Origin: Lachnospiraceae bacterium C6A11 | GTDB taxonomy: Bacteria > Bacillota > Clostridia > Lachnospirales > Lachnospiraceae | Assembly (NCBI GenBank): GCA_000702245.1 | Contig: KL370879.1 | Coordinates: 381,564-445,563, forward strand | Length of the DNA stretch: 64,000 bases | Direction: 5' to 3' | Shown: piece by piece, positions 43,397 through 53,449 of the stretch | Position numbering within the stretch: the stretch's first letter is position 1 | How the letters are laid out: every line of letters starts with the position of its first letter | Notes under the pieces: generated by a model | The model's database searches: none | Seen by the model: the letters and a program-made list of their open reading frames with translations, nothing else | Told to the model about the DNA's origin: nothing | Made by a program: the position numbers and the translations under genes

Positions 43397-44416
43397 TTAG
43401 AACTGGTTCAGGAATCTTACGTCGTTCTCGTAAAGAAGTCTCATATCATCTATCTCATACTTAAGAAGTGCAACTCTCTCGAGTCCGATACCGAAGGCAA
43501 AACCTGAATAAACTTCAGGGTCGATGCCGCACATCTCAAGAACGTGTGGATGAACCATTCCGCAGCCAAGTATTTCAATCCAGCCTGAACCCTTGCAGAC
43601 ATTACATCCCTTGCCGTGGCACTTAAAGCAGGTTACATCAACCTCTGCCGATGGCTCGGTGAATGGGAAATGATGAGGACGGAGCTTAGTCTTTGTATCC
43701 GGTCCGAAGAAGCTCTTAGCAAACTGATCAAGAGTTCCCTTAAGGTCAGCCATTGTGATGCCTTTACCAACAACAAGTCCCTCTACCTGATGGAAGGAAG
43801 GTGAATGTGTAGCGTCAACCTCATCAGAACGGAAAACGCGTCCCGGTGAAATGATCTTTATAGGAAGCTCGCCCTTCTCCATGATTCTCGCCTGAACCGA
43901 AGATGTCTGGGTCCTGAGGAGAATATCCTTTGTGATATAGAATGTATCCTGCTCATCCTTTGCAGGGTGGTTTGCAGGGATATTCAGAAGCTCAAAGTTG
44001 TATCTGTCGTATTCAACCTCAGGTCCTTCAACAACCTGATAGCCCATACCAATAAATACCTTCTCAAGATCCTCAAGAGCGATCTGATTAGGATGTCTGT
44101 GGCCTCTCATCTGTCTCTTTCCCGGAAGAGTAACATCGATGGTCTCTCTCTTCATCTTTTCCTGAAGGAGGAAGTGATTCATCTCCTTCTTCTTCTCCTC
44201 AAGCTTTGCCTCGAGAAGTGCTCTAACCTCGTTAACCTTCTGGCCAACCTTTGGTCTCTCCTCTGCAGGAAGATCCTTCATACTCTTAAGTATCTCGGTA
44301 AGTCTTCCCTTCTTGCCAAGGAAGGTCACCTTGATCTCGTCGAGTTTCTCAGGCGAATCCGATCCTTCAATAAGTTTTACTGCTTCATCTCTGATATTTC
44401 CAAGTTCCAAGCTCAT
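43397..44416 (-). CDS. pheS: phenylalanyl-tRNA synthetase, alpha subunit
   Basis: 339 residues. An N-terminal coiled coil (about 1-90) precedes a class II core: motif 2 PGRVFRSDEVDATHSPSFHQVEG and motif 3 FGIGLERVALL, with the Phe-binding region between. TAGGAGG sets the start. Read-through of the upstream T-box terminator is required for expression. Confidence 0.97.
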   Translation of the reverse strand: MSLELGNIRDEAVKLIEGSDSPEKLDEIKVTFLGKKGRLTEILKSMKDLPAEERPKVGQKVNEVRALLEAKLEEKKKEMNHFLLQEKMKRETIDVTLPGKRQMRGHRHPNQIALEDLEKVFIGMGYQVVEGPEVEYDRYNFELLNIPANHPAKDEQDTFYITKDILLRTQTSSVQARIMEKGELPIKIISPGRVFRSDEVDATHSPSFHQVEGLVVGKGITMADLKGTLDQFAKSFFGPDTKTKLRPHHFPFTEPSAEVDVTCFKCHGKGCNVCKGSGWIEILGCGMVHPHVLEMCGIDPEVYSGFAFGIGLERVALLKYEIDDMRLLYENDVRFLNQF

Positions 44417-44528
44417 CTTTTTTCCTCCTATGATAATGAACTATTGTTTACACTGAATTCATAAGCCCTGCGGGCTTATTTTACATCGCACACTCGTCAA
44501 ATACATGTGCTTGACTCGTTCAGTACGT

Positions 44529-44822
44529 AAAAAGTCCCGAAGAGTCTTTCAACTCTCCGGGACGGAATTACTTGTTTTCCGCGGTACCACCCGCATTCCG
44601 CTATTCAGGCCTCACGCCCTTCAAACGGCTCTTAAATACTTAACGCGTATCACGGCAGTCCCTACACAGCTTAAAAAGCCTTTCAGAATTGCGACTCCGG
44701 TGTGAATATGAGAACTGTCTTGTCATAACAGGGCTTTCAGCCGGTGACCCCGTCTCTCTTTATGCAGTGCAGTTCCTTTGTGCACCTTCAACGTCTTTCG
44801 ATATTTGTTTTAAAGCATTCAC
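44529..44822 (-). promoter_or_regulatory. T-box leader controlling pheST
   Basis: The T-box sequence itself, AATGCGGGTGGTACCGCGG (44597-44579), is perfect. It is followed by the intrinsic terminator (GTCCCGGAGAGT pairing with ACTCTTCGGGAC, 44563-44534) and TTTTT. The upstream 220 bases fold as stem I and II/III, with an AGAGAG element. Uncharged tRNA-Phe should favour the antiterminator. I did not assign the specifier codon securely. Confidence 0.9.
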
Positions 44823-44850
44823 ATTGTAGCATACTAATGTGAATTGTCAA
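44823..44850 (-). promoter_or_regulatory. pheST promoter
   Basis: TTGACA (44850-44845), 16 bases, TACAAT (44828-44823), directly upstream of the T-box leader. Confidence 0.75.
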
Positions 44851-44863
44851 GAGAATTCTAAGC

Positions 44864-46438
44864 CTACTCCGGTGAATTCATGAGTACGTCCACATCATTT
44901 CTGCCATACTCGTACATCATCTCGATGATCTCGTTACGAACCTCTTCAGGAGCGTTGAAAACGATTATCTCCATGAACTTATCAACGTAACCGCACCACT
45001 TATCGAAGATCAGCATCTTATCGTTCTCGTTTGGCTGCTTTGTAGCATCTGCCATATCGAACTCGATATGTTCCTTGGTATTGATGATCTGGCGGAAGTT
45101 CATTGACTTGAACCTTACACCGTAAGCGATGTACTGAATCTCCTCAGTCCTTACAAATGCACAGTCATACATCTCTACAATAAGAGGCATAACCGCATCT
45201 GCAGCATTGTTGAAGTAGTGACAGTAGAAATACATGTCTTCCTTCTTGGTCAGGTTCTCGATGTCCTGATTGTTATACCAGTAGCAGCTTCCGTTCTTGA
45301 AGTGCGGCTCAAGATCACCGAACTTCTTGATGAACTCCTGCTCCTTCTTCTTGATCTTTCTCTTCTTTTTCTTAGGTACAGGATTCTCCTCAAGAAAGTC
45401 CTTAACCTGGTTCATATCGCTGATACCTGCCGACTCATTTGTCGTATTGATCATATCAACGGAATTGACTGTTGCGATATTAACCGCATTAACCGGATTG
45501 ACCGGAATAGTCTGGCTTGTCTCAGGAAGTGGATGGATATGCTCCTCAACCGCCTCAGGCTGTTCGCCAAATGCACTGTCTTCAAATGCACTGTCTCCGA
45601 AGGCACTGTCGCCGAATGCGCTGTCCTCTTCTGCAGGAACCTCTGCCTCGTATGAAGCCTCTGTCTCCCCTGCCGGAGCAACTGCTTCTGCTGCTGAAGC
45701 CGGAGCTTCTGCCACAGCCTCCTCATCTATCTCTACTCTCTGTGTTGCCGCTGTTAAAACGTCATCTTCCTCAGTCACTGCCTTCGGAAGGATAACATCC
45801 TCAATTGCCGGTGCAGGTGCTGCCGACTTAACAACCGAACCTTCTGCTGCTGCCTTTGCAGCTCTCAGCTTAGCCTTGCGTGCCTCATACTCAGCCTTCT
45901 TCTCAAGATCAGCCTTTGCAACCGTAGCTGCAAGCTTATCAGCAACGCTCTGAGGTGCAAATGCACTGTCAGCAAACTCTGAATCTATAAGCGCCTCACG
46001 GTCATTTACTTCGTCAACCATATCTTCCATGACGACTGTTTCTTCGGTAGTATACTCCGGAGCAACCTTGTGCAGCTTCGCCTGTATTTCCGAAATATCG
46101 TCTGTCGGATCGTTGTTAGGATCTTCATCCTCGTCCGAATCCTCGTAGTCCCCCTCTGCTTCTTCGGCCGGCTCTTCAACCTCTGCCTCTGCATCAGCCG
46201 TTCCGGCTTCGTTTACTTCAGGTTCCTCATCCTTGTCTTCGTCATCATCCTGCTCTTCATACTCATCGTCAGACAAAGCCTTCTGCACAGTATCCTGAAC
46301 ATCTTCCTTGTCCTCTTCCTCAGTATCCTTACCACTCTTAAGCACCTTGACTGTCACGATGATAAGTACAACCATCAGCACGGCAAGTATGGCCGCAAAA
46401 ATAATAGTTATCTTCGTAATGTCACTCATCAAAAGCAT
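44864..46438 (-). CDS. membrane-anchored acidic protein with DSAFG repeats, unknown function
   Basis: 524 residues: one membrane segment (about 8-32), a very acidic stretch (about 37-115), an Ala/Glu/Lys-rich helical part, five DSAF(G/E/A) units clustered near the middle plus one earlier, a Lys-rich linker (KKKKRKIKKK) and a folded C-terminal region of about 150 residues with aromatic residues (SCYWYNNQDIE, FYCHYFNNAADAV). No family is recognised. The C-terminal domain should be cytoplasmic. It lies 84 bases after the exporter ATPase gene. AAGG lies 10 bases before the ATG. Confidence 0.72.
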   Translation of the reverse strand: MLLMSDITKITIIFAAILAVLMVVLIIVTVKVLKSGKDTEEEDKEDVQDTVQKALSDDEYEEQDDDEDKDEEPEVNEAGTADAEAEVEEPAEEAEGDYEDSDEDEDPNNDPTDDISEIQAKLHKVAPEYTTEETVVMEDMVDEVNDREALIDSEFADSAFAPQSVADKLAATVAKADLEKKAEYEARKAKLRAAKAAAEGSVVKSAAPAPAIEDVILPKAVTEEDDVLTAATQRVEIDEEAVAEAPASAAEAVAPAGETEASYEAEVPAEEDSAFGDSAFGDSAFEDSAFGEQPEAVEEHIHPLPETSQTIPVNPVNAVNIATVNSVDMINTTNESAGISDMNQVKDFLEENPVPKKKKRKIKKKEQEFIKKFGDLEPHFKNGSCYWYNNQDIENLTKKEDMYFYCHYFNNAADAVMPLIVEMYDCAFVRTEEIQYIAYGVRFKSMNFRQIINTKEHIEFDMADATKQPNENDKMLIFDKWCGYVDKFMEIIVFNAPEEVRNEIIEMMYEYGRNDVDVLMNSPE

Positions 46439-46522
46439 ACGAAAAATACCTTCCCTTTCACTGATTATATAGCTAACTAATTATACTACAGTGAAAATAC
46501 ATTTTCAATCAGCAGTTTTTTA

Positions 46523-47545
46523 TTATCCTTCATTGTCATCTATACTGCTGATCACGATCTTTCCATCTTCAACAGCCAGCCTTACGCGGTTTCCTTTGAT
46601 TCCGGCATCCGCCCTCATCTCGTCTGTCAGCTTAAGTCTTCCGGCCTTATCGAGCACCGTAAACTCCTCGTGTGTATCCTCCGCAAAGCCGCCCTCTTCG
46701 CCAATCTCGTCTATCTGTCGTCTGTACTGCTCCTTGATGACCTTCTCGGTACTAACCTTGCCGTCCGAGATCATGACAACTCGGTTAACCTTATTTGCAA
46801 GGCTTATATCATGCGTAACTATGATTACAGTTATGCCTCTCTCCTCGTTGATACGTCTGAACAGAGCCTGTATCCTGTCGGAGGTTTTCGAATCAACGGC
46901 TCCCGTCGGCTCATCCGCAAGAAGTATCTCCGGATCCTTAACCAGCGAAACCGCGATCGCAACTCTCTGCTGCTCACCACCGGACATCTGGTACGGATAG
47001 GAATCCGCCTTCTCCGCAAGTCCAACTTCCTCAAGAAGCTTCATGGCCTTCTCTCTTCTCTCCGCAGCAGTTGATTTTTCAAAATACAGCTGCGCTTCGA
47101 TATTCTCCCTTGCCGTCATGTACGGGAAGAGGTTCTGCGAAGCCCTCTGCCATACAAAGCCTATGGTGTGGCGTCTCAGCTCGACCAGCTCATCCTCGGA
47201 CATCTTGCTTATATCCTTGCCCTTGATGAGTATACGCCCTGCAGATGGATGCTCAAGCGCACCGATTATATTGAGAAGCGTCGACTTACCGCTGCCCGAC
47301 TTACCGATGACCGCCATCAGCTCGCCCTTATTTATCACGAGATCAAGACCCTGAAGCGCAAATACCTCCACTTCATCGGTCTTATACAGCTTAACAAGCC
47401 CGTCACACTCTATGAGCGGCGGCTCTGCATTCTCCGCACTCTCCGCACCCTCTACGTTCTCTACGTTCTCTACGCTCTCCGCACTCGCTTCCAAAGGCTT
47501 ATCAATTACGTCATCTATATCCTTATTTTTCTTTTTTCTCAGCAT
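46523..47545 (-). CDS. ABC transporter ATP-binding protein with C-terminal AbrB-like domain
   Basis: 340 residues. An acidic N-terminal tail with VENVENVEGAE repeats (about 15-43), then a MacB/LolD-type ATPase: Walker A GKSGSGKST, signature MSGGEQQR, Walker B ILLADEP. After the ATPase comes a segment (about 293-335) with the SpoVT/AbrB swapped-hairpin pattern (LDKAGRLKLTDEMRADAGIKGNRV, then VEDGKIVI). It is the second ATPase of the exporter operon, 117 bases after the first. The AbrB-like part could mediate dimerisation or DNA binding. Confidence 0.85.
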   Translation of the reverse strand: MLRKKKNKDIDDVIDKPLEASAESVENVENVEGAESAENAEPPLIECDGLVKLYKTDEVEVFALQGLDLVINKGELMAVIGKSGSGKSTLLNIIGALEHPSAGRILIKGKDISKMSEDELVELRRHTIGFVWQRASQNLFPYMTARENIEAQLYFEKSTAAERREKAMKLLEEVGLAEKADSYPYQMSGGEQQRVAIAVSLVKDPEILLADEPTGAVDSKTSDRIQALFRRINEERGITVIIVTHDISLANKVNRVVMISDGKVSTEKVIKEQYRRQIDEIGEEGGFAEDTHEEFTVLDKAGRLKLTDEMRADAGIKGNRVRLAVEDGKIVISSIDDNEG

Positions 47546-47662
47546 TATTCTTTCCTTTATCTACAACAGAATGAATACATATATGCCTCTGAAGGCGTAT
47601 TTTGCTACAACTGAAGAGGCATATATGTTTCATTCGTAAGTACTAAACAAATATAGTGTTAG

Positions 47663-48334
47663 TCAATTGATAACTCCATCGCTCATTTCATAGGTTATAT
47701 CGCCCATCTGCATCAGCCCCGGGTCGTGCGTAGTCATCACGATAGTTATGCCCTCTTTCTCGATGATGTTCTTGAAGAGCGTAACGATTCTGATGCCCGT
47801 TGCGGTATCGAGGGCTCCGGTCGGCTCATCCGCAAATATGATAAGCGGCTTCGCGGCTATCGCTCTGGCAATCGCAATCCTCTGCTTCTCACCTCCGGAA
47901 AGCTCTGTCGGCATATGCTTTGCACGCTCCGCAAGTCCCACAAGTCCGAGCACCTCCATGATCCTCGCATCCCTGTCCTTCTTCACGCCGGCGATCCTGA
48001 GCCCGAAATCAATATTTTCGTAGGCACTCATGACCGGAAGCAGCGCAACCGACTGAAATACAAAGCCTATCTTCTTTCTTCTGACCATATCTCTTTCGCT
48101 GTCGGACATCTTCGTTATCTCGTCGCCACCGAGGATGATCTCGCCTTCGTCCGGATTGTCAAGTGCACTCAGCATATTTAAAAGGGTTGTCTTACCGCTT
48201 CCGCTTCGACCCTTGATGATAGTCAGCGCGCCCTTCGGGATTTCTATATTCACGCCCTTCAGGGCAGCAAACTCCTGCGGCTGCCCCTTGAAGAAGTATT
48301 TATAAATATTTTTTCCTGTGATGATACTTTCCAT
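47663..48334 (-). CDS. ABC transporter ATP-binding protein (MacB/LolD type)
   Basis: 223 residues with Walker A KGRSGSGKTT, signature LSGGEKQR and Walker B IIFADEPTGALD. It is 1 base after the permease stop codon with GAGAGGA as its SD, so coupled to the FtsX-type permease. It most likely powers that permease; the second ATPase may form a heterodimer with it. Confidence 0.92.
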   Translation of the reverse strand: MESIITGKNIYKYFFKGQPQEFAALKGVNIEIPKGALTIIKGRSGSGKTTLLNMLSALDNPDEGEIILGGDEITKMSDSERDMVRRKKIGFVFQSVALLPVMSAYENIDFGLRIAGVKKDRDARIMEVLGLVGLAERAKHMPTELSGGEKQRIAIARAIAAKPLIIFADEPTGALDTATGIRIVTLFKNIIEKEGITIVMTTHDPGLMQMGDITYEMSDGVIN

Positions 48335-48335
48335 A

Positions 48336-51155
48336 CTACGAATCCTCTCCCATCTTCAAGGTCTCTGAAATCTTCATGCCCTTGATGATGCGGCTGATTA
48401 TGATAAATGCAACGAAAAGTGCCGCCGTAATGATAAGCACCGGCTTCAGGATATCCGAAAGCGGAACGCTTATATCGATCGGGATGTTATGCTTCTTCGG
48501 CAGATAGATGATCGCGATCACCTTATCGTAAAGCATAGACGAAAGCACGCCGGCGCCTGCACCTGCAGCAATTGCGAGGAAGGAACTGAAGAAGTGCTCC
48601 ATGACGAGCATCTTCACTATTTCCTTCATTCGAAGACCCATGGCGCGGTAAATACCGAACTGCAGTGCACGTTTTCTTACATTTGTTATCCAGTAGATCA
48701 GGAATCCCAGGATACATATGATTATCGAAATAATAAAATGTATACTGAAGAGTCCGTTTGTTATCTGTATTATCGCAGAATCACGCATTTCGCTGATCAG
48801 CTGCGGAAGTATCTCGTACTTTGTAAGTTCGAGGTTTCTCTTCTCAATCTCGGCTTCAAAATCCTCAGCACTCACGCCGTCGGCCAGCCTTCCCCAGACA
48901 TCATAGGTTGTGATACGGTAGCTGCTGTCAGCCTTCGCGTAATTCATTACAACCAGGTAATTCTCATTAAGCTTGAGCTTGCCCTCTTCGTCCTTCACAT
49001 AGCTGTATTTTTCAAAGCCCGGCCATGCGTCAATGATATACATGATAGTGCCGTTCACCGTTCCGGTTGCGGTCTTATTTACATCGATATCATATCTTGT
49101 AACCTTAAGCTTGTCGCCCACCTTGAGCTTCAGCTCGTCAGCCAGGTTTGAAGATATGATGATGCCCTCTGCCGACTCCGCGATGGAGTTGAGCGCATTA
49201 TACCAGTGACTGTCGTTGAGCCCCGATTTAAGTGAAGCCGTCCGTCCGAATTCGGTCGTATTTATGGCCATCAAATTGGCATTCAGCTTCTTGTTGTTCT
49301 TAGTCTCAACCTCGGCGCTCTCGTCGTAGATAACTCTGGTGATATTTGACAGAATACCGTCGTCGTAGAGCTGTCTGTAATCCGCATAATCCGGCTCCTC
49401 GTAATAGTAAACCGGCTCGGCGTCCTTGCTGAAACGCATCCTTCTGACCCACTTGCCGGTCATCCTTACGTCCGAACCGACGTCGTACCTGATACGCTCA
49501 GCATTATTTTCGTTTACTGTCCTTGCAAGGCTGGCATCGAAGATACCCATCGCCAGAGTCAGAACCATAAATACGCTTATGATGCCCTGACGTCCCGAGC
49601 TTTTGATGATCTGCAGGAAGCCCGCAAAGGATGCAGCGCCCCAGTGTTTTCTTCCCAGGAAGAATATGAACCTTACCAGAAGGTCGATAAGTCTGAGAAG
49701 CAGAAGTCCGATACCAATGATAAATACAGATGATCCCAGCATGATGAGCGGATCGATGCTCTCACCGTTCACCATCTTCTCAGATAAAAGTCCACTCTGC
49801 TCTTTGTAATTATGGAGCAGATAAAGCGAGATCAGTGTAAGGATCACATCAAGATATATTTTCTTCCAGAGCGGCTTCTTAGCCGAACTCATTGATTCGT
49901 TTTTGTTGTCGATGATAGTCTTCTTCGAGAGTCCTATAACCGGCAGAGTGATAAGTATTACCGCTGTCAGCATACCGATCACAGAGATCATGATGCTGCT
50001 TGGATTCAGATAATAATCCGACGCATCCTTCGCCTGGAAGATGAGGAAGCCGTTTGTCTGCTTTCCTATCCACACGAAGAGACTTCCAAGTGCGATGCCC
50101 GGAACAAGTGCGATCAGCGCAATGATGAAAGATCTTATAAAATACAGCATGATGATCTCACGCCTCTTGATACCCCTGCTTCGGAGTACAGCCATCTCGC
50201 CTCGTTCATTCTCGGTGATACTGCTTGAAACCATAAGTATGAAGGTTATGAGCAGTGCGAAAAGCGGAAGTGCCGCTGCAAGCATGATGCCTCTGATTGA
50301 GCTCTTCTGCTGCTTATAATCATTCAGTATATCCTTAAAGTTGTAGCTTACGTTCTTGTCCTTCTTAGCTATATCCTCGATCGCAGCCGTAACATCGTCC
50401 GCATTATCGAAGCGGATATCGCGGTAATCGATGCTCACGCAGTTTTCGAGCATGATCTCTTCAAGTCCGAACCTTGAGATTATCTCATTAAAGCTCTCCT
50501 CGTCGGTAAATGCCGCGATCTTGTAATCGGCAAGTCTGTGGTACCAGAAGAGTTCTGAGCCTTCCTTCTCCCTGATGATGCCTGCGATCCTCAGGTGGAG
50601 CTTCTGTCCGTTCTCGTCGGTAACCTCGTCAAAGTATATTTCCTCTCCCGAAACAAAAGAGAGGGTATCCATAGCATACTCACTTATATAAATCGGATAA
50701 GCATCATTGCCTGTATCAAAGGCCGGCTCACCATTATCCACAACCTCCAGCACATTGTCGAAATCCGGCACATATGCTATCTCAACTCGCTTATTTCTTC
50801 CGCCATAGTAGGTTCTTCCGAGTCCGATCTCCGAACGAAGAAGATGCTGCCTTGCAACCTCGTTCAGTCCGAGAGCATCAAGCCACTCATCCTCCTTGGC
50901 ATTTACGGAATTCATGATGTCCGCGATATTATTAGCCTTCTGAGTGGATATGGTACCGCTTCTGTCGATAACGGCTGGATATTCATTATTATCCTTCGCG
51001 TATTCAGAAAAGCCTGTTGTCAGCACCTGATTCACAGAACCGTTCGAGAACACCGGAAGCATGGTAAATACAGCTATCCAGAAGATGGTTCCTGTGATAA
51101 GAGCCATATTCAGCCCTTTATTGGAAAGGAGTTTTCGAAATATAAACTTCAGCAT
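48336..51155 (-). CDS. FtsX/MacB-type ABC permease
   Basis: 939 residues. N-terminal membrane helix, a large extracytoplasmic domain (about 40-270), three helices (about 295-405), further helices (about 430-540), a second extracytoplasmic domain (about 545-790) and three C-terminal helices (about 800-920). This duplicated FtsX arrangement fits exporters of lipids, peptides or antibiotics that use a mechanotransmission mechanism. The start codon shares bases with the upstream stop (TAATG), and GGAGG precedes it. Confidence 0.9.
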   Translation of the reverse strand: MLKFIFRKLLSNKGLNMALITGTIFWIAVFTMLPVFSNGSVNQVLTTGFSEYAKDNNEYPAVIDRSGTISTQKANNIADIMNSVNAKEDEWLDALGLNEVARQHLLRSEIGLGRTYYGGRNKRVEIAYVPDFDNVLEVVDNGEPAFDTGNDAYPIYISEYAMDTLSFVSGEEIYFDEVTDENGQKLHLRIAGIIREKEGSELFWYHRLADYKIAAFTDEESFNEIISRFGLEEIMLENCVSIDYRDIRFDNADDVTAAIEDIAKKDKNVSYNFKDILNDYKQQKSSIRGIMLAAALPLFALLITFILMVSSSITENERGEMAVLRSRGIKRREIIMLYFIRSFIIALIALVPGIALGSLFVWIGKQTNGFLIFQAKDASDYYLNPSSIMISVIGMLTAVILITLPVIGLSKKTIIDNKNESMSSAKKPLWKKIYLDVILTLISLYLLHNYKEQSGLLSEKMVNGESIDPLIMLGSSVFIIGIGLLLLRLIDLLVRFIFFLGRKHWGAASFAGFLQIIKSSGRQGIISVFMVLTLAMGIFDASLARTVNENNAERIRYDVGSDVRMTGKWVRRMRFSKDAEPVYYYEEPDYADYRQLYDDGILSNITRVIYDESAEVETKNNKKLNANLMAINTTEFGRTASLKSGLNDSHWYNALNSIAESAEGIIISSNLADELKLKVGDKLKVTRYDIDVNKTATGTVNGTIMYIIDAWPGFEKYSYVKDEEGKLKLNENYLVVMNYAKADSSYRITTYDVWGRLADGVSAEDFEAEIEKRNLELTKYEILPQLISEMRDSAIIQITNGLFSIHFIISIIICILGFLIYWITNVRKRALQFGIYRAMGLRMKEIVKMLVMEHFFSSFLAIAAGAGAGVLSSMLYDKVIAIIYLPKKHNIPIDISVPLSDILKPVLIITAALFVAFIIISRIIKGMKISETLKMGEDS

Positions 51156-53449
51156 TATTTCCCTGCCTCCTTTTCCTCTCTAACTATAACCTCGCCCTCA
51201 GACAGGCCGCCAAGTACCAGTGCACTGTCATTTGACGAATAGTCAGGTATGTAATCTATGAAACGTTTTGTAAGGTCGTCGCCCTCCTTGACCCAGACAT
51301 AATAGACTGTTCCGGATGACGCCTTCTCTGTGTAAACGCAGTCCTTCGGAATAACTATAGCATCCTTCATGGAAACCGTCTCGAATCTGATGCTGGTAGC
51401 CTTGCCTAGCTCAGTCATATCAGCATTATCTATGCGTGCGAAATAACCCGTTCCGATATCATGATAGATACTTTCAGGGCATGAGGTTATGTAGATGTGT
51501 CCATCTCTCTCCTCGATGTAATACACCTTGTTGTCAGCGTTATCGCCGATATTTCCGATACATTCGCCGGTCAGCTCCTTTCCGCCGCTTGTGATATAGA
51601 GCTTCGTGCCCGGTCTTGCGACAGTACGTCTCTTGGTATAATCCTCGTTGTCGCTGCTGCTTGTATTTCTGATGGTCTTCACCAGGATCTTATCCGCTTC
51701 GCCGTATTCGATAGCCATAAGCGGCGTGCCCTTCTGCAGCTCGTTGGAATTATAGTAATAACGGCCGTAATAATCGTTGTCAAAGTAGCGTACTATTCCC
51801 GCTCTCTTTGAATAAACCGAAACAACGCCGTCATTATCCGCTATGTTGCGGAGCTTATTGTATTCCTCATACATTGCATCGATATTACTGTCGTAAGCAT
51901 CCTGCTCCTGCTCCATCTCCAGAAGAAGAAGCTCTTTCTCCAACTGAAGCTTTTCCTTCTTGTACAGGCTGTCGCGCACCGCATCAGTATCCGTTGCTGC
52001 CGGTGCCTTTTCCTTACCGACATTTTCTATCGCTTCATTAAGCTCTTCGAGGCGCTTATTTTCATCAGCAACAGCAGCCTCATGCTGCTTCTTGGTCTGC
52101 TCTATCGCCTGCTTCTTGTCAAGGAGCACCGCCTCGCTGACATTCACATTAATACTGAAAAGCTTAACATCACTTTCAACCGGCTTGTTTCCGGCAACCT
52201 CGTTATCGAGGAACTTGCCGGTCTCAGGCATGCCGTAAATATCCGATCTCGTGGAGATCAGCTCAGCCGAATCCGAATATTCATACTGAACATAATCCGA
52301 CCTTTCCACTGTGACCTCTTCATATTTCAGAGGCTTCAGGCTGTCAGAGAGGTAGTAAACATTCTCACCCTCTTCAACACCGGAGATGATCTCAGTGTAA
52401 ATACTGTCGGAATACCCAACCTCCACCGGTCTCTTCTCCATTCCGCCTTCTTCGTCAGCAACAAATACGTATTTGTCGTTTCCGTCATTTCTTATGGAAT
52501 CGTTACCCACCATAAGAACATCCTCATGGCAATACATGTAGATAAATATAGGCACAACATCGCCCAGCTTAAGTGTCGCACCCTCAACCTTGAAGCGTAC
52601 GCGAGGGTATTTTTCGGCACTTGAGGCATAGTTATTTGCATTCGTGCTGAATACGTCTTCCTCTGCCTTGTATTTCTTACCGTTGATCATAGCTTCCATC
52701 TTGGCTGCTGAACGGTATTTTCCAAACTTATTTGTCGTAACGGTCTCTGCCTCAAGGTAGATGTCGTCATAATCTGAGATCATAAGAACGTTCTCGTAGG
52801 TTTCTCTGCGACTGCCCTCGGCAAGGTTCATCTTATAGGTTATATAACCACTGTGGGTAGCATAAAGGATCAGTCTGTCCCTTTCCTCCTTCGCCTTGCT
52901 GATCTCACTGCTGAGGTTGCTCTCGCTCTTCTCAAACTGGTTCAGTCTGTAGCTTCTGTTTTCTTTCTCGGTTTCTATCTCCCTTTCCTTAGCCTCTGCA
53001 CCGGCCTTGTCATTCATATCGAGGCAGGCCTTCTTCTCATATTCCAGATATTCAAGGCGAAGGTCAGAACTCTCCTTATACTGATCGATATCTCTCTCAA
53101 GATTGTTCAGCTCCCTGTTCAGATTCTTAAGAGTCTCATCAATTTCCGTGGTATCTGCAGAAGCGATCTTGTCGCCCTTCTCAACATAGTCGCCAATATC
53201 AACATATATTTCGCTGACCTCCTGCGACTTATCGAAGAATTGACCGTAGGCTCTCGGGACAACTCTTGCGGGCATGACAACAAAGTCACCTACATTTCCC
53301 CTCGTAACAGGACGATAGGATTCGTTCGTGACAGTTGTTTCCTTAAGCTCAGGAATTGTTTCTTTAACCTTCTTCTTTCCGCAGCCGGCAAGCGATAAAG
53401 TCATTGTAAGTGCCAGACAAAGTGGCAGCGCGCGTTTCATCATCTTCAT
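51155..53449 (-). CDS. exporter adaptor lipoprotein with two tandem membrane-fusion-protein modules
   Basis: 764 residues. Lipobox LSLAGC (Cys23). The first MFP module: lipoyl half (about 78-100), coiled coil (103-195), barrel (about 227-305) and membrane-proximal part (307-383). A second module begins near 425: coiled coil (about 440-537), lipoyl part (540-586), barrel (about 587-690) and proximal part (695-757, IVIPKDCVYTE). Such HlyD/RND-like adaptors normally carry one module. The start (53449) overlaps the stop of the previous gene (TGATG). Confidence 0.85.
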   Translation of the reverse strand: MKMMKRALPLCLALTMTLSLAGCGKKKVKETIPELKETTVTNESYRPVTRGNVGDFVVMPARVVPRAYGQFFDKSQEVSEIYVDIGDYVEKGDKIASADTTEIDETLKNLNRELNNLERDIDQYKESSDLRLEYLEYEKKACLDMNDKAGAEAKEREIETEKENRSYRLNQFEKSESNLSSEISKAKEERDRLILYATHSGYITYKMNLAEGSRRETYENVLMISDYDDIYLEAETVTTNKFGKYRSAAKMEAMINGKKYKAEEDVFSTNANNYASSAEKYPRVRFKVEGATLKLGDVVPIFIYMYCHEDVLMVGNDSIRNDGNDKYVFVADEEGGMEKRPVEVGYSDSIYTEIISGVEEGENVYYLSDSLKPLKYEEVTVERSDYVQYEYSDSAELISTRSDIYGMPETGKFLDNEVAGNKPVESDVKLFSINVNVSEAVLLDKKQAIEQTKKQHEAAVADENKRLEELNEAIENVGKEKAPAATDTDAVRDSLYKKEKLQLEKELLLLEMEQEQDAYDSNIDAMYEEYNKLRNIADNDGVVSVYSKRAGIVRYFDNDYYGRYYYNSNELQKGTPLMAIEYGEADKILVKTIRNTSSSDNEDYTKRRTVARPGTKLYITSGGKELTGECIGNIGDNADNKVYYIEERDGHIYITSCPESIYHDIGTGYFARIDNADMTELGKATSIRFETVSMKDAIVIPKDCVYTEKASSGTVYYVWVKEGDDLTKRFIDYIPDYSSNDSALVLGGLSEGEVIVREEKEAGK

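Noticed and set aside
44529..44822. Unknown riboswitch upstream of pheS
   Set aside because: The GGGTGGTACCGCGG sequence and following terminator identify it as a T-box.
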